Source: a virus. From it: a stretch of DNA of 64,000 bases. Below, piece after piece: positions 47,494 through 56,047 of this stretch. How positions within the stretch are numbered: position 1 is the stretch's first letter; each line of letters opens with the position of its first letter. The translations under genes and the position numbers were made by a program. The notes beneath the pieces were generated by a model. The model saw only the letters and a program-made list of their open reading frames with translations, searched no databases and was not told the origin of the DNA. The stretch is from IMG/VR virus record IMGVR_UViG_3300009503_000018, positions 1-64,000 of that record; one strand, given 5' to 3'.

Positions 47494-47940
47494 TCAATGA
47501 GGAATTACCTTCATTATACCGCACGGGTATCTCATAAATCGGACATTTTTCCGCACGACTTTTTTGCCGGACCACAAAGTCGGAATATTCTCATGCACTA
47601 GCTCGCGAGCGTCGTTTATATAGTATACTTTTTTGACGCCGTAGTCTCGAAGCATAGCAAAACACGCCTGACACGGTCGTGAGGTTGCCAAGAGTCCCGT
47701 CCGAGTAATCCGGACGACGAACATCGTCCCGCCTTTCGATTCCGACAAAGGAACTCCCAACAACGCATCTGCCTCGGCATGAATGGTCTTCCAGAAACAA
47801 TAGCTCTGTGGATGCGTTTTCGGCTGATTTGTACCGAATGAAACAACTTTGTTCCCTCGGGTTAGGACCGCACCCACATGATACTTGTGCGAAGACCGCA
47901 AAGCGGCCCTCTTTGCGAGTTCAACAAAACGCGTATTCAT
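47494..47940 (-). CDS. dCMP/cytidine-type deaminase
   Basis: This 148-residue protein has the zinc deaminase motifs IHAEADAL (His54, Glu56) and SRPCQACFAML (Cys90, Cys93). The layout fits dCMP or related deaminases that make dUMP for dTMP synthesis or alter base pools. Phages use such enzymes for nucleotide supply. It is divergent from terL with only 10 bases between the start codons. Confidence 0.85.
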   Translation of the reverse strand: MNTRFVELAKRAALRSSHKYHVGAVLTRGNKVVSFGTNQPKTHPQSYCFWKTIHAEADALLGVPLSESKGGTMFVVRITRTGLLATSRPCQACFAMLRDYGVKKVYYINDARELVHENIPTLWSGKKVVRKNVRFMRYPCGIMKVIPH

Positions 47941-47950
47941 AAAGAGTTAC

Positions 47951-50900
47951 ATGTTTAGGATGACATCAATATCTTCGGATGAAGTCGTGCCGGTAGAAGA
48001 CCCTTTTGCTTCTGATCCAAGTGTAGCACACATATTGGACAAAATCAAGAGCGCTGTTACTACCCGCTGTGATCGAGGTCTGCCGAAAATTACTCTAGCA
48101 CAGAACTTCAAACAATTCAAGAACATCATCCATTTCGTGACCGATCCAGAAGGACTCGCATTGAATACGCTATGGCATTTTAATCGGCAGTATCAGTACA
48201 TGCGGGATTTTTATTCGCTACTGTGTCCACAATGTAATAAGCCAGGTCCGAATCCCGAAGCCCCATTCGATTGTTGGGGAAAATCCGCCTTACAGCTCCA
48301 AGACGATGTGTTATTTGAAAAAAACGCGATGGGCGAATATCAATGCCCACAATGCGGTCTTTTGCAAAAAGACTCGGGACTACCGAACTATCGTGAAATG
48401 ATTGGAGTCTGTGGAATGCGCAGTGGCAAAACCATGCTCGCAGCGCAAATCCTGTTATACGAGCTTCATTGTGATTTACTCCTTAATGACCCACAAAAAT
48501 CTTGGGGTTTGGCGCCGGGGCAAGAAGTTTATTATTGCTTAAAAAAAGGCAGTCTCATCAATACTACACAAGGATATAAACCAATTGAAATTATTGGTGA
48601 AGGAGACGTTGTTATTGACAAAGACGGGAATGAAAATGTGGTAATGCAGGCCTGGGGAGAGGGTGTTCGTCCTATTATGGAAATTTCTTTGTACGGAGGA
48701 AAAAAAATATACGCCACCCCTCAACATACTCACCCCGTTTGGGCTTGGCCAAGATTATGTGCATGTGGATGTCGACGACCGGTTAATTCTGGTGTTTTAT
48801 ACGTGTCTGGACATAATTTTAATCGGCAGGTTGTAACGAAAAAAGCCGGCGCGACGATTACACAAGGTCATAACACATATCGGAATATCCCCTACGATTA
48901 TAATCCTTTTCAGCGCTTACGCACTGATGAACTACGAAAAGGTGATTATTTTCTTATTCCACGACATTTCAATGAAATCAAACCAAAACAACCAATTGAA
49001 TTTGCACGGTTGTTAGGATACTACATCGCTGAAGGAAATTCCGTTTCAAATCGAAAGGCCATTTACTTGAACTTTAGCGCTCACGAATATGAAACGTGGG
49101 CAAAAGATGCGGTAGACTTGGCGCGCGGGCTTTCCTTTGTTGCTTCTCGGAATGTACGATCTCCTCGATCACGTGTGTATATTGGATCCCAATCTTTAGA
49201 ATTATTTGAGTATCACGGTGGACGGTATTCTTCAAAAAAGCACTGTAGTGAAGAAGTAATGCGTTGGCCCCTCAAATATAAGCGTGAATTGATTATTGGA
49301 TTATTTCGCGGTGATGGAACACGAGGATATTATAAACGAAATAAAGACAAAAAAATATTTATGGTCCAATATACTACAACTTCTAAAATTTTAGCATTAC
49401 AAATTGAATTACTTCTGGCTCAACTCGGTTTTCCTTGTGCGGTATCGTGTGTTCACAAAAAGCTGCCGCGCCACGATTGTTATATTTTGCAAATTCGTGG
49501 AAATTTTGCTAAACAATTGGCACATATGATTTGGGGTGATGAATTTCCTGTTTTACCATCCAAGAAATGGAGAACCCAAGCGTGGGTAGACGACCAGTAT
49601 GTGTATATTCCAGTCCGATCTGTGAAGTTTGTTCCTTCCGATGAAGTATACAACATTACAGTCGATAATTCACATTCATATTTATGTGAAAACATTGCAA
49701 CTTATAATTCCGTTGCAACCACGAAAGGCGAACAAGCCAAAGACACGATTTTTGCCGCGATTGATGGCCTATTTACGAATTCTCCGTGGTTTACGCGCTA
49801 TGTCAATGCCCTTAAACATACAGCAAAAAACCAAGGAGTTCCTGTAGACAGCGTTTTCGTCAAAAACTTGTCGGAGATTCGCTTCTTGCACAAACAGCTT
49901 TTTGTGGATTTAACCGGCTCGAACTCGGCTGGCATAGCCGGAAAAACCCGAAAAGTGTGCGTTGTCGACGAAGTCGCGCGATTTATGGAAACCGAAAGTC
50001 GCATGGGTGTAGACGCTGTTTACGATACGCTCAAAGCGTCGCTTCTTACGCTTTCCAAATACGGATCGAAAATGATCTGTATTTCGTCTCCACTGTTCAA
50101 AACCGACAAAATCATGCGCCTCAAAGAAGAAGCACTCACAACGATAGAACACGCAAAAGCGGAGGGAAAAACCCCCTTTGTCCTCGTATTTCATCATGCG
50201 ACATGGGATTTTAATCCGAATATTAAACTAGAAGACGCATTTATTCAAGAAGAATTTCGGAAAAATCCTGTCGCAGCACGCCGAGACTTTGGTGCGGACC
50301 CTCCTGGGGCGTTAGATCCGTGGATCCCCGAGGAATCTTGGATTGATAGATGTGTAGACCCAGACATTACAAATCTCGTGTTCGTTCGCGATAGGACAAG
50401 ACCACGTCTATTGAAAGACAATGTCACAACAGTTGTGCAAAAAGATCTGGCGAGCATGGTCTTGGATGTGCCGACGACCCGACACATCACAATTGCCTGT
50501 GACCCAGGATATCGCAAAGACTCGTTTGGTATGGTCTTAGGATATACAAAGTTCACGGAAACACAGCGAGGGGGTGAGGAACATTTGTACGTGGGTGCCG
50601 TTCTTGTATGGGAACCCCGGGAAAAACCGCGAATCGAAGTTGATTTTGTGAATGTCCTAGACTGTATTCGTCGATTTGCGAAACATTGGATCGTTGACAA
50701 AGTGTATTATGACCAATGGCAGTCAATTTTTCAAATTCAACAACTTCGAGATGAAGGAATTGATACTGATCGAATATCCTTGGAACCAAAAGATTGGGAT
50801 TTGCTTGCAACGCTGATTTACAATCAGCAAATCCATTTACTCTCACCAGACAAAGGGGGGAAAGCGGCAGAACGGTTGCTTTGGGAACTCAAAAATCTTC

Positions 50901-51070
50901 AAATCAAAGACAAAGGCAGAGTAGACCACGCTTCGTATTCTTCCAGCGATTTGGCAGTTTGTTTAGCTCGTCTTGCAAAAGCTTTAGTAAGTCCTCAAGC
51001 GGGACGGAAAAAGACTTTGGATCAACGCTCGGCGGGGATTGCTCGGACCGTGCATTTGCGCCGACCGTGA
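47951..51070 (+). CDS. terL: Large terminase subunit interrupted by an intein
   Basis: The start is taken at MFRMTSISSDEV (47951); an earlier frame overlaps the deaminase gene. The spliced protein would be about 648 residues. Walker A is in CGMRSGKT and Walker B in KTRKVCVVDEVARFM. The nuclease Asp lie in CDPGYRKDSFG, YYDQWQSIFQ and DHASYSSSDLAV. The ATPase lies before the nuclease, as in other TerL. A zinc-ribbon pair (CPQCNK, CPQCGLL) lies near the N terminus, which is unusual. The intein (48536-49708) sits just before VATTKGEQAKDTIF. TerL packs DNA through the portal. Confidence 0.9.
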   Translation: MFRMTSISSDEVVPVEDPFASDPSVAHILDKIKSAVTTRCDRGLPKITLAQNFKQFKNIIHFVTDPEGLALNTLWHFNRQYQYMRDFYSLLCPQCNKPGPNPEAPFDCWGKSALQLQDDVLFEKNAMGEYQCPQCGLLQKDSGLPNYREMIGVCGMRSGKTMLAAQILLYELHCDLLLNDPQKSWGLAPGQEVYYCLKKGSLINTTQGYKPIEIIGEGDVVIDKDGNENVVMQAWGEGVRPIMEISLYGGKKIYATPQHTHPVWAWPRLCACGCRRPVNSGVLYVSGHNFNRQVVTKKAGATITQGHNTYRNIPYDYNPFQRLRTDELRKGDYFLIPRHFNEIKPKQPIEFARLLGYYIAEGNSVSNRKAIYLNFSAHEYETWAKDAVDLARGLSFVASRNVRSPRSRVYIGSQSLELFEYHGGRYSSKKHCSEEVMRWPLKYKRELIIGLFRGDGTRGYYKRNKDKKIFMVQYTTTSKILALQIELLLAQLGFPCAVSCVHKKLPRHDCYILQIRGNFAKQLAHMIWGDEFPVLPSKKWRTQAWVDDQYVYIPVRSVKFVPSDEVYNITVDNSHSYLCENIATYNSVATTKGEQAKDTIFAAIDGLFTNSPWFTRYVNALKHTAKNQGVPVDSVFVKNLSEIRFLHKQLFVDLTGSNSAGIAGKTRKVCVVDEVARFMETESRMGVDAVYDTLKASLLTLSKYGSKMICISSPLFKTDKIMRLKEEALTTIEHAKAEGKTPFVLVFHHATWDFNPNIKLEDAFIQEEFRKNPVAARRDFGADPPGALDPWIPEESWIDRCVDPDITNLVFVRDRTRPRLLKDNVTTVVQKDLASMVLDVPTTRHITIACDPGYRKDSFGMVLGYTKFTETQRGGEEHLYVGAVLVWEPREKPRIEVDFVNVLDCIRRFAKHWIVDKVYYDQWQSIFQIQQLRDEGIDTDRISLEPKDWDLLATLIYNQQIHLLSPDKGGKAAERLLWELKNLQIKDKGRVDHASYSSSDLAVCLARLAKALVSPQAGRKKTLDQRSAGIARTVHLRRP
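48536..49708 (+). mobile_element. Intein with DOD homing endonuclease in terL
   Basis: This 391-residue intein begins with Cys1 (CLKKGSLINTTQGYKPIEI) and ends NITVDNSHSYLCENIATYN before Ser+1. Endonuclease blocks are FARLLGYYIAEG and ELIIGLFRGDG. It is a clear sister of the portal intein (shared FARLLGYY[VI]AEG, YETWAKDA, WPL[KE]YKRE and ELLLAQLG). The penultimate residue is Tyr rather than His. Confidence 0.9.
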
Positions 51071-51219
51071 CTCGAAGACTTTTAAGGAATAAAACTGAAG
51101 AACTCCGAGTGAGGAATTCCAAGCCAATGCAAAATAAGATGTAGAATAGGAAAGACCAACGAAAGTCTCCACAGCCAACAACACGCGTGATTTTGAATAT
51201 TTTTTGTACAAATCCTCAT

Positions 51220-52190
51220 TTACGCTCTCTCCAAATACGTATTACTAACGACTTTGAGAATTACTCGTTCGCATTCAGGATGCCATCGTTCCTGCATTGG
51301 CTTTATGACGATACCTTCTCGGCAATGATTGGCTCCCGGGATAAGCGTATTTCCTTCAGCCAACGCGAGCATTCGATCATAGTCCATAGGGCAGCAATCT
51401 ACAATCGGCACCCACGGCAAATCCGGCCCTCCGAAGCTGTACAGATCTTTGGCATCTACCCATTGGCCATTATGCCAAATATCAAATACCGCAATATGGA
51501 CCTGTCCCGGCTTAGCCCCATAGCGCAGGTCTTGGACCCATCCGTAGACTTCACCGTACACAGCAGTCCCGGGATTCGCTCGGAGAAAGTCTTGCAAAGC
51601 TGGATACTGACGCAGCGCCTTCCACCACACCACATCATCCGCTTCGCTTTTCCATGTTGTCCGAGAGCCGGCACGAAACCGTCCATCCACATAGACCCAT
51701 CGCCCATTGGTTCCATGGATCTTCTCTGTTACTACAACCATTTCTCCAGACTCAAACACACTGCGCCCGTACTTTCGAAAAGACTCAATGTCGTATACAG
51801 GATAATGACCAGGGGGGGCCTGCTCGCATTTTCCGCAAGACGTGGATTGGACTCCGGCGGTTCGTAATGCACAATCCCAAGAACCTGTGTCATGTCTTCG
51901 CCGATTTGCGCTCCGGGAGGAGCCGGGACTAGGAGTCCGGCACTCCATTGCCCTCGCAAGCGTCGAGCTTTGATGCGCCGCTCGTCTTTGAGAAAGGCGA
52001 ATTCTGGTGTATCAGGGACGACGTTATCGGGCGGAATGTACACACCTCGATCCTTCCCGATCCAATCTTCGGTTCTGACCACAACTTGATAGCCTCCGCC
52101 GTAGATTTTCACGATCGAGAGACGATCAGCATTCGGGTGCGGCTCCAAAACCACAGGAACAACTTCTGCCTTGTGTGTACTACTGGCCAT
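51220..52190 (-). pseudogene. DraRnl-like RNA ligase split by a frameshift
   Basis: Two frames together make one ligase. The N-terminal part (starting MASSTHKAEVVPVVLEPHPN at 52190) is an OB-like domain (VVVRTEDWIGKDRGVYIPPD, IKARRLRGQWSAGLLVPAPP) like that of Deinococcus Rnl (DraRnl). The catalytic part in the other frame has the nucleotidyltransferase KxHG motif in VVVTEKIHGTNGRWVYVDG, AVYGEVYG and CREGIVIKPMQE. The frames meet at a run of seven C (plus-strand G at 51812-51818); one extra C would restore a single frame. It may be a sequencing slip, a real mutation, or programmed frameshifting. DraRnl-type enzymes seal 3'-OH/5'-P breaks in RNA. Confidence 0.8.
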
Positions 52191-52341
52191 GTCGCTTCCT
52201 TTTGATCTTAAGACGTTTGTCTAATTCGTCCATGTTCTTACGCATTTCAGGATCGTTATCCGCATGGCGGACGATTACGCGCTTCTTTGTCGAGTCGTAG
52301 TACGAACTACAAACCAATCGGCGAGGTTTGATATTCATCAT
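52180..52341 (-). CDS. Small basic protein
   Basis: This 53-residue protein MMNIKPRRLVCSSYYDSTKK ... ends KRLKIKRKRHGQ. It is basic and overlaps the RNA ligase start by 11 bases. The AAGGAAG inside it is the ligase ribosome-binding site. The function is unknown. Confidence 0.6.
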   Translation of the reverse strand: MMNIKPRRLVCSSYYDSTKKRVIVRHADNDPEMRKNMDELDKRLKIKRKRHGQ

Positions 52342-52380
52342 ATGTTACTGCAAAGTCTGAGAGAATTTCCCAAGCACGCG

Positions 52381-52641
52381 CTACTCTGTCACATACCTTT
52401 GTTTTAGGGGTTGCCATATGTCTTTTAGGACCCACGCAACCGCGCTACACCTTTGCAGGATGTCGTTCACAACCTCTTGCTGCGGATATTCGGTCAACAC
52501 GATCCCCAGCACCATCAGTACTTTGAGCGTTGTTGCAACGTCTCGCGGGAGTTCCGCCGGTAGGTTTCCGTCGTGTCGTTGGAAGAATGCCGCGAGTTCG
52601 GCGATATCGCGCCGCATCATTTGCCTATTGGTTTGTGTCAT
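52381..52641 (-). CDS. Small helical protein
   Basis: The start is taken at MTQTNRQMMRRDIAELAAFF (52641), which has an AAAGGAAGG site; the longer open frame runs into the promoter. This 86-residue protein is helical (TTLKVLMVLGIVLTEYPQQE) and of unknown function. Its promoter is at 52748-52776. Confidence 0.65.
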   Translation of the reverse strand: MTQTNRQMMRRDIAELAAFFQRHDGNLPAELPRDVATTLKVLMVLGIVLTEYPQQEVVNDILQRCSAVAWVLKDIWQPLKQRYVTE

Positions 52642-52747
52642 AAAATAAACCTTCCTTTCGGCTACCTCTTTCTGACGGGTTTTGCGAGCAATTGCATTCA
52701 GCCGGCCAAACGTCGCCATTGTGTCAAGTCCGTTCGAGTCAAACTTG

Positions 52748-52776
52748 AGAATACACGAACTGTCGGCAGAAGTCAA
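52748..52776 (-). promoter_or_regulatory. Promoter of the 52381-52641 gene
   Basis: TTGACT, 17-base spacer tctgccgacagttcgtg, TATTCT. It lies right after the RNA-ligase remnant at the end of rmlB. Confidence 0.65.
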
Positions 52777-52782
52777 GAGGGG

Positions 52783-52846
52783 GGGGGCAAATTTTTTGAT
52801 AAGACGGACTCCGGCGGTTTATAATGCACAATCCCACGAACCTGCG
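52783..52846 (-). pseudogene. RNA-ligase fragment at the 3' end of rmlB
   Basis: Bases on the minus strand read CAGGTTCGTGGGATTGTGCA and onward, matching the RNA ligase gene at 51837-51890, where the frame gives TQVLGIVHYEPPES; here the out-of-frame reading is TQVRGIVHYKPPES...PPP, including the C-run. The fragment supplies the last codons of rmlB (KYAGSWDCAL) in a different frame. Confidence 0.75.
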
Positions 52847-53823
52847 TATTTTTTTGATTCCCACCACGACCGATGCGCGCGATACCACTCAACCGTAGCT
52901 GCAAGCCCGTCTCGCAGCGACCAGCGCGGTCGCCAGCCCGTTGCCCGCAGTCGGCTAGAGTCAAGTGCGTAACGTCGATCATGTCCCGGTCGATCTGTTA
53001 TATACTGCACAAGACTTTCGGGACGCCCCGTTAGCTCAAGGATAGCCTTAGCAATTTCCAGATTTGACGCTTCATTTTCCGCACTTACATTGAATACACT
53101 ACCAATGTCGCCTTCTTGCCCCAGCAAGTGCCATAACGCTGCGCAATGATCCTCGACGTGAATCCAGTCACGCACATTCATTCCATCCCCATAAAGTGGA
53201 AGTGGCTTTCCGTCGAAGGCATTTGTCACGAAAAGCGGAATAAGCTTTTCTGGAAATTGGTAAGGACCATAATTGTTCGAACAGCGTGTAATCACAGTTG
53301 GTAGCCCATAGGTTGTAGCATATGCTTGAACAAATGCATCGGCTGCGGCCTTACTTGCCGCATACGGGCTCGATGGTCGCGTAGGCCATTCCTCTGTTGC
53401 CCGTCCTTTTGCAATGCTTCCGTAGACTTCATCAGTTGACACATGAAGAAATCGCCGAAGTCCCCGCAATCCCCGCGCGACCTTCAGCAAAGCCACTGTT
53501 CCTACAACATTGGTCTGAAGAAATGGAGCGGGATCGACAATGCTGCGATCCACATGGGACTCGGCTGCGAAATGTACAATTGTATCAATTCGTTCCTCGC
53601 GGAGGAGTAATGCCACGGCTGGCCAATCTACTATATTTCCGCGCACGAACCGAAAGCGAGCGTCGCCCTCCAAGTCAGCGAGGTTCGCCCAATTTCCTGC
53701 ATACGTAAGGAGATCTAAGACTACCAACCGTTCAATGAGCGGAGTGCCCGGTGTTCCCTCGAACATTCCACGAACAAAGTTTGTGCCAATAAAGCCGGCT
53801 CCTCCGGTCACGAACAGACGCAT
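52819..53823 (-). CDS. rmlB: dTDP-glucose 4,6-dehydratase (RmlB family)
   Basis: This 334-residue protein is a short-chain dehydrogenase of the RmlB type: TGGAGFIGTNFVRGMF (NAD-binding), HFAAESHVDRSI, STDEVYGSI, YAASKAAADAFV (the catalytic Tyr/Lys) and RCSNNYGPYQFPEKLIPLF. It turns dTDP-glucose into dTDP-4-keto-6-deoxyglucose, the first step to dTDP-rhamnose and related sugars. This fits the double glycosyltransferase in the window. The C-terminal codons come from an RNA-ligase remnant. It is GC-richer than its neighbours. Confidence 0.95.
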   Translation of the reverse strand: MRLFVTGGAGFIGTNFVRGMFEGTPGTPLIERLVVLDLLTYAGNWANLADLEGDARFRFVRGNIVDWPAVALLLREERIDTIVHFAAESHVDRSIVDPAPFLQTNVVGTVALLKVARGLRGLRRFLHVSTDEVYGSIAKGRATEEWPTRPSSPYAASKAAADAFVQAYATTYGLPTVITRCSNNYGPYQFPEKLIPLFVTNAFDGKPLPLYGDGMNVRDWIHVEDHCAALWHLLGQEGDIGSVFNVSAENEASNLEIAKAILELTGRPESLVQYITDRPGHDRRYALDSSRLRATGWRPRWSLRDGLAATVEWYRAHRSWWESKKYAGSWDCAL

Positions 53824-53841
53824 GATCTTTTCAAAAAATAG

Positions 53842-54051
53842 TTATTTGATCTTTTCAAAAATAGAAATTTCGATGTGAGACCCATCTTCAAATTCTAAGT
53901 ACAACCCATACGGAGAAGGTGCTGCATCGGCGTGGCTGTACCGTGTGACCTTATTTAAAACGGCAATTCGACTATCATGTCGAAAACGTATATCCGCCCT
54001 AGCTAAAGCGTCAGCAATAAGATTTTCAATATCAACTAAATCTACCGTCAT
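53842..54051 (-). CDS. Small unknown protein
   Basis: This 69-residue protein MTVDLVDIENLIADALARAD ... continues YLEFEDGSHIEISIFEKIK. It has a mixed fold and an AAAGGAGAATAATA site. It lies 2 bases from dnaJ. The function is unknown. Confidence 0.65.
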   Translation of the reverse strand: MTVDLVDIENLIADALARADIRFRHDSRIAVLNKVTRYSHADAAPSPYGLYLEFEDGSHIEISIFEKIK

Positions 54052-54053
54052 TA

Positions 54054-55034
54054 TTATTCTCCTTTTGAAAATTCCTGGAGTAACTTCTTTTGTTTTTCTG
54101 TTAATTTTTGCGGGACTTCAATGGTTATCTCTACGATTTGGTCTCCTGTTTTCTGTCGGCTTTTTACGCCCTTGCCTGGAACGCGAAAACATGTGCCGAT
54201 TTGTGTACCGGCGGGTATATGAAGAATAATATTGCCAAACAGTAACGTGGGGACTTCGATGGTCCCACCGAGAACAGCCGTAGAAAAAGGAATAGGGTAT
54301 TTTATTTTCAAATCGTCGCCTATTCGTTCAAACTTGTGGTGGGGGAGTACGGAAATATGTAGATAAAAATTTCCGGGTCTTCCTCCACACCGTCCTGCAT
54401 GACCAAAATTGTGCTTTACAAGGACTGCGTCGTGCTCTGTCGCCGGACGCAACTCTACAGCGACGACTTCTTTTTTCGGAACACGTCCCTCTCCATGACA
54501 GGTCTGACATTTGGCCTTTATCGCAGCGCCGTACCCGCCGCAAGAAATGCAAGTCTGTGTAAATGAAAAATATCCCGCGCGCTGGGAAATATGCCCTTGT
54601 CCTTTACAATGTTCACAAGGCGCTTCTTCTCCACCCCGTCCACGACACTCGCTGCATTCTTGAAGTCGGGAAATCTCAAATCGTTTGGTACATCCAGCAA
54701 TCGCTTCTTCTAAGGTAATATGAAGAACATGGTGCAAATCTTCTCCACGCCGGGTCCGAGAAACTCTCTCTTGTGCAAAGAAAGAATTAAACGCATTATA
54801 TATTCCTTCGAGATTATCAGTGAAGAACTCTGGTTCTTTCTTTTGACCGTCTTTATTTAAAAGCGTGTCTTTTGCTTCAAGTATCTCGCGAAATTTTTCT
54901 TCCGCTTCTTTTCGATTATTAGGACACTTATCGGGATGCCATTGTACTGCTAATTTCCTAAATGCCGCTTTAATGTCATCCGCAGTTGCGGATTCGTTGA
55001 GTCCCAGAATTTGATATGCGCGAGTATGTGTCAT
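54054..55034 (-). CDS. dnaJ: DnaJ (Hsp40) co-chaperone, full length with zinc centre
   Basis: This 326-residue protein has a J domain with WHPDK (HPD motif), followed by four CxxCxGxG repeats (CSECRGRG, CEHCKGQG, CISCGGYG, CQTCHGEG), and C-terminal substrate-binding domains. DnaJ activates DnaK and binds unfolded proteins. The G/F linker after the J domain is short. A phage DnaJ could recruit host DnaK for virion or replication-complex assembly. It has no obvious own promoter and lies downstream of tRNA-Leu. Confidence 0.95.
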   Translation of the reverse strand: MTHTRAYQILGLNESATADDIKAAFRKLAVQWHPDKCPNNRKEAEEKFREILEAKDTLLNKDGQKKEPEFFTDNLEGIYNAFNSFFAQERVSRTRRGEDLHHVLHITLEEAIAGCTKRFEISRLQECSECRGRGGEEAPCEHCKGQGHISQRAGYFSFTQTCISCGGYGAAIKAKCQTCHGEGRVPKKEVVAVELRPATEHDAVLVKHNFGHAGRCGGRPGNFYLHISVLPHHKFERIGDDLKIKYPIPFSTAVLGGTIEVPTLLFGNIILHIPAGTQIGTCFRVPGKGVKSRQKTGDQIVEITIEVPQKLTEKQKKLLQEFSKGE

Positions 55035-55120
55035 TGAAAGTTACATATTAGCTGACACAAAATAGTATAATCTGAATCATAACTAATTGTACACAAAATT
55101 GCACATAAAATGTTGGTTAG

Positions 55121-55205
55121 TAGCGGCGGAGGGACTCGAACCCCCACGGATATTAATTCCGCCGGTTTTTGAGACCGGAGCGTCTGCCAATTCCGCCACG
55201 CCGCC
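55121..55205 (-). tRNA. tRNA-Leu(CAA)
   Basis: The minus strand gives a class II tRNA: acceptor GGCGGCG/CGCCGCT, D-arm with AATTGGCAGACGC, anticodon loop CTCAAAA (anticodon CAA, reads UUG), a long variable arm (CGGAATTAATATCCG) and T-arm GGGGGTTCGAGTCCC. The first pair is G-U. Confidence 0.95.
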
Positions 55206-55245
55206 ATTTTCCAATCCTTTAGCGCGGGATTGGAGATATGTCGCA

Positions 55246-55701
55246 TTATGTGTCTGAACCTACCTGAACCGGAATTTTCACGACTTGAGGTTTGGGATTA
55301 TTCTTTTTTACAGTAATTGTCAAAACCCCATATTGCAGTTTAGCGGTAACGTCCTCTTCTTTTATCGGTATATTGGCGATAGAAGGATCCCTTGCGATAC
55401 AAGTGCATGTGTGCGAAGTCTGCGTTTCTGCATTATGGCGCTTCGCTGTTACTGAGACATAATTTCCGGGACGTAATTCGATTGTTATGTCTTCTGGACG
55501 TACTCCGAGCATATCGAAATTAAAAGTTACGGTATCTTCCTTGTCATAAATTTTTGGATATGAATGGTCTGCACAATACCTCACATACTGGTTAGAAAAA
55601 TTATCTCTCATATAAGAGTCATACCACTCCCTATAAGAATCATACCACGACCAAAAAGAATAATCCATACCTGGTGGATTCACATTCAATAGCCACGTCA
55701 T
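55246..55701 (-). CDS. Hsp20/alpha-crystallin small heat-shock protein
   Basis: The start is taken at MTWLLNVNPPGMDYSF (55701), behind AGGAGGATTAGA; a longer frame reads into the upstream gene. This 151-residue protein has the alpha-crystallin domain: YDKEDTVTFNFDMLGVRPED, ITIELRPGNYVSVTAKRHN and KLQYGVLTITVKKNNP. The N terminus has a WYDSYREWYDSYM repeat. Small Hsps hold unfolded proteins. Together with DnaJ it forms a chaperone pair close to tRNA-Leu. Confidence 0.9.
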   Translation of the reverse strand: MTWLLNVNPPGMDYSFWSWYDSYREWYDSYMRDNFSNQYVRYCADHSYPKIYDKEDTVTFNFDMLGVRPEDITIELRPGNYVSVTAKRHNAETQTSHTCTCIARDPSIANIPIKEEDVTAKLQYGVLTITVKKNNPKPQVVKIPVQVGSDT

Positions 55702-55714
55702 TCTAATCCTCCTT

Positions 55715-56047
55715 TTAGTGAAGAGTTCTTTGTATTGGTTCCTGCTGTTGTAATGGGAAATGCACATCGAACCATCGGTCAGCACAAGAGTCACAGAACG
55801 TGTCAGGGAGATATCGTCCATGTGGACACGTCACAAACCCAAACATCGCCCGAACAATAAATTCTCGTTGAAGGCACGGCGTATATATTCGTTTATCGTA
55901 TAGATAAACGAACAGACAAATCCCGAAAAATAGCCCTGTAGCCCACCAAGGGCAAAAGTAAACAACTAAAGTACATAGCCATCCAATCGGAGCAAAAAAT
56001 ACCGCCGGTGAAACAAAACTCTTCGCGATACGATTTTTAAATTTCAT
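55715..56047 (-). CDS. Membrane protein with zinc ribbon
   Basis: The start overlaps the ligase stop by one base (TGATG). This 110-residue protein has one or two membrane helices (about 13-50) and a cytosolic C-terminal zinc ribbon (CPHGRYLPDTFCDSCADRW). The function is unknown. Confidence 0.65.
   Translation of the reverse strand: MKFKNRIAKSFVSPAVFFAPIGWLCTLVVYFCPWWATGLFFGICLFVYLYDKRIYTPCLQREFIVRAMFGFVTCPHGRYLPDTFCDSCADRWFDVHFPLQQQEPIQRTLH

Noticed and set aside
47291-47575. 94-residue minus-strand frame downstream of the deaminase
   Set aside because: Overlaps the deaminase end and lacks protein-like composition; likely a shadow.
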